Of a DNA stretch of 31,522 bases, positions 30,707 through 31,522 are shown piece after piece. Below the pieces are notes generated by a model. That model made no database searches and was not told where the DNA came from. It worked only from the letters and a program-made list of their open reading frames with translations. The position numbers and the translations under genes are program-made. Within the stretch, counting starts at the first letter, position 1, and each line of letters opens with the position of its first letter. Origin of the DNA: a virus; IMG/VR virus record IMGVR_UViG_3300025425_000096, positions 1 to 31,522 of that record; one strand, 5' to 3'.

Positions 30707-31219
30707 CTACAGTTTTATCCTTTTGTACATAGCTCTATAGGTTACGCCCGCTGCTGCAGCGAGCTCTTTAATGCTGTGGCCTTTTTGATAAAGGGTAATG
30801 CAGATTCCTGTGAGGCGATCGTTTGCTACAGCTTGCGCTGTTGTGACCGCCATCTTGCTTCGGAAGCTCCTCGCCAACGGTGCCAGGGAACGGATAATGT
30901 CTATGGTGACTTGTGGGATTCCGTCATTTTCTGGACGCCCCCCTTTAGAAGAAGAAGGGGAATCTTCAAAAATAGGGATAGGGATGGGGATGGTGATGAT
31001 GAGGGAGGAAGGGTCAGGGAGTGTTTCGTGTCTCTGGACCCAGGAGCGGATGGTGGTTCTGATGCGCTTCGGTAAAAGCGAGTCTCCAATTGTTTGAAGT
31101 GGCCATCCTGCATGATACAGAGCATGGACCCTAGGAATTAGGGCTACTTGCTCCAGTGAATTCAGAAGCTCAACCTCTTGGGGAGGAAGCTGCTGTCCAC
31201 GTGCTACTCGTCGAGACAT
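30707..31219 (-). CDS. Double helix-turn-helix DNA-binding protein (170 aa)
   Basis: The protein has an N-terminal HTH at about 28-65 (RVHALYHAGWPLQTIGDSLL), an Ile/Pro linker (ITIPIPIPIFED), a helix (IDIIRSLAPLARSFRS) and a C-terminal HTH at about 137-170 (GHSIKELAAAAGVTYRAMYK). It shares this plan with the 196-aa protein at 28517-29107. It is the first leftward gene after the divergent regulatory region and precedes the lysis operon, so it may regulate the late/lysis switch. Direct repeats GTTTAGYGGAA lie 8-38 bases before its ATG and may be its own operator. No good ribosome binding site is visible, so translation may be weak or leaderless. A C-terminal sigma-like HTH could also suggest an activator. 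Confidence 0.75.
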   Translation of the reverse strand: MSRRVARGQQLPPQEVELLNSLEQVALIPRVHALYHAGWPLQTIGDSLLPKRIRTTIRSWVQRHETLPDPSSLIITIPIPIPIFEDSPSSSKGGRPENDGIPQVTIDIIRSLAPLARSFRSKMAVTTAQAVANDRLTGICITLYQKGHSIKELAAAAGVTYRAMYKRIKL

Positions 31220-31226
31220 TAGTACA

Positions 31227-31257
31227 GTTTAGCGGAAGAATTTCCGGTTTAGTGGAA
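31227..31257. promoter_or_regulatory. Direct repeats GTTTAGYGGAA, 20 bp apart
   Basis: GTTTAGCGGAA (31227-31237) and GTTTAGTGGAA (31247-31257) are spaced 20 bases, about two helical turns, on the same DNA face. The CGGAA-N4-TTCCG inverted repeat (31233-31246) lies across them. A third GTTTAG is at 31320. The position just before the HTH gene start suggests an operator, possibly for autoregulation. Confidence 0.4.
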
Positions 31258-31276
31258 AGAAACGAATTTGGACGTA

Positions 31277-31305
31277 TTTTTTTGGAAAATTTTTTGGATT
31301 TTTTT
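31277..31305. other. Phased T-tracts (possible bent DNA)
   Basis: T7 (31277-31283), T6 (31290-31295, preceded by AAAA) and T7 (31299-31305) have centres about 10-12 bases apart. Runs in helical phase give intrinsic curvature. Such bends occur near promoters and origins. Confidence 0.5.
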
Positions 31306-31336
31306 ATCGGAATAGGGGCGTTTAGGATTCGAGGTT

Positions 31337-31364
31337 TTGAAATTAGAGGGGGGTATGCTACACT
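31337..31364 (+). promoter_or_regulatory. Rightward promoter (TTGAAA-N16-TACACT, extended -10)
   Basis: TTGAAA (31337-31342), a 16-base spacer and TACACT (31359-31364), with TGC directly before the -10 forming an extended -10 element. It points rightward out of the window, about 43 bases upstream of a second promoter. Confidence 0.5.
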
Positions 31365-31379
31365 GGCCATAAACTGATT

Positions 31380-31407
31380 TTGACGGGTGAGAAGGAAGCG
31401 GTATAAA
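31380..31407 (+). promoter_or_regulatory. Rightward promoter under the SOS box (TTGACG-N16-TATAAA)
   Basis: TTGACG (31380-31385), a 16-base spacer and TATAAA (31402-31407) make a near-consensus promoter. The SOS box begins two bases after the -10 and covers the transcription start, which suits repression by LexA. Confidence 0.68.
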
Positions 31408-31408
31408 A

Positions 31409-31422
31409 CGAACAAGTGTTCG
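31409..31422. promoter_or_regulatory. LexA (SOS) box CGAACAAGTGTTCG
   Basis: CGAACAAGTGTTCG is a perfect 6-2-6 inverted repeat and matches in full the Gram-positive LexA consensus CGAACRNRYGTTYG (Bacillus); it also has the CGAAC-N4-GTTCG core of the actinobacterial type. It overlaps the start point of the rightward promoter. Confidence 0.82.
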
Positions 31423-31461
31423 AATCGTTTCCTAAAAAAATAGGGGGTGGCATAGGTTTAC

Positions 31462-31475
31462 ATAATAATTATTAT
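31462..31475. repeat. AT palindrome ATAATAATTATTAT
   Basis: A perfect 14-base palindrome of A and T lies 40 bases to the right of the SOS box, in the leader of the rightward transcript. It may be a DNA-binding site or simply AT-rich sequence. Confidence 0.5.
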
Positions 31476-31522
31476 CGGCTATAAATCCTCCATAATCCTG
31501 AGTTCCAGAATAAATATTTTGA

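Larger units (their letters stand above)
31220..31522. other. Divergent regulatory region without genes
   Basis: No convincing coding region is seen in these 303 bases. They hold, from left to right, direct repeats next to the HTH gene, phased T-tracts, a copy of ATAGGGGCGT, two tandem rightward promoters, a perfect SOS box, and an AT palindrome. Leftward late genes begin on one side and rightward (probably early) genes should begin beyond the right edge. Confidence 0.7.

Noticed and set aside
30776-31097. Two plus-strand frames of 99 aa opposite the 170-aa HTH gene
   Set aside because: Shadow frames; the minus frame has two HTH motifs.
31170-31415. 81-aa minus-strand frame overlapping the regulatory region
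   Set aside because: It covers the SOS box, promoters and T-tracts and overlaps the HTH gene out of frame; composition (Lys/Pro/Ser) comes from the T-tracts.

Overview
The window is the late region of a tailed dsDNA phage (or prophage) with a long non-contractile (siphovirus-type) tail. Every supported gene lies on the minus strand, so the region is transcribed right to left. Several families have the look of those in actinobacterial phages: the tail-tube protein, the head-tail adaptor, a DUF1360-type membrane protein beside the terminase, double-HTH regulators, and a large head protein with an internal protease. A Gram-positive-type LexA/SOS box at the right edge agrees with that. Base composition looks balanced rather than GC-rich, so a moderate-GC actinobacterium is my best guess for the host; this is inference.

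Layout in transcription order (right to left). 31220-31522 is a regulatory region with two rightward promoters, one carrying a perfect SOS box, plus direct repeats next to a regulator gene. 28302-31219 holds a double-HTH regulator, a lysis cassette (exported NlpC/P60 hydrolase and three small overlapping membrane proteins), a short protein, a second double-HTH regulator and a small ORF, closed by a rho-independent terminator. 20428-28245 holds a protein with two ADP-ribosyltransferase-like domains, the large terminase interrupted by an Ala1 (class 3-like) intein, a small Cys-motif protein, a DUF1360 membrane protein, the portal, a Dps-type miniferritin and a Cys-motif head protein. 10430-20373 holds very large head-module proteins: a 903-aa ORF that appears joined to a 659-aa zincin-GNAT ORF by a -1 frameshift on an A7 run, two small acidic proteins, and a 1443-aa multidomain protein containing the capsid maturation protease. 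1-10313 holds the major capsid protein with a long acidic N-terminal scaffold-like part, a second coat-like protein, the tail-tube protein, four neck or tail-completion genes, the tail assembly chaperones with a textbook -1 frameshift signal, the tape measure protein, and the start of the next tail gene.

Together the genes give head assembly (portal, protease, scaffolded coat), DNA packaging (terminase), neck and tail assembly, lysis and regulation. The less ordinary content is a set of probable virion-borne enzymes (ADP-ribosyltransferase-like, zinc peptidase, acetyltransferase, miniferritin), an intein, two frameshift signals, a recurring TAAAATT intergenic motif and hairpins flanking the coat/tube genes. 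No tRNA, rRNA, CRISPR array, integrase or IS element was seen.
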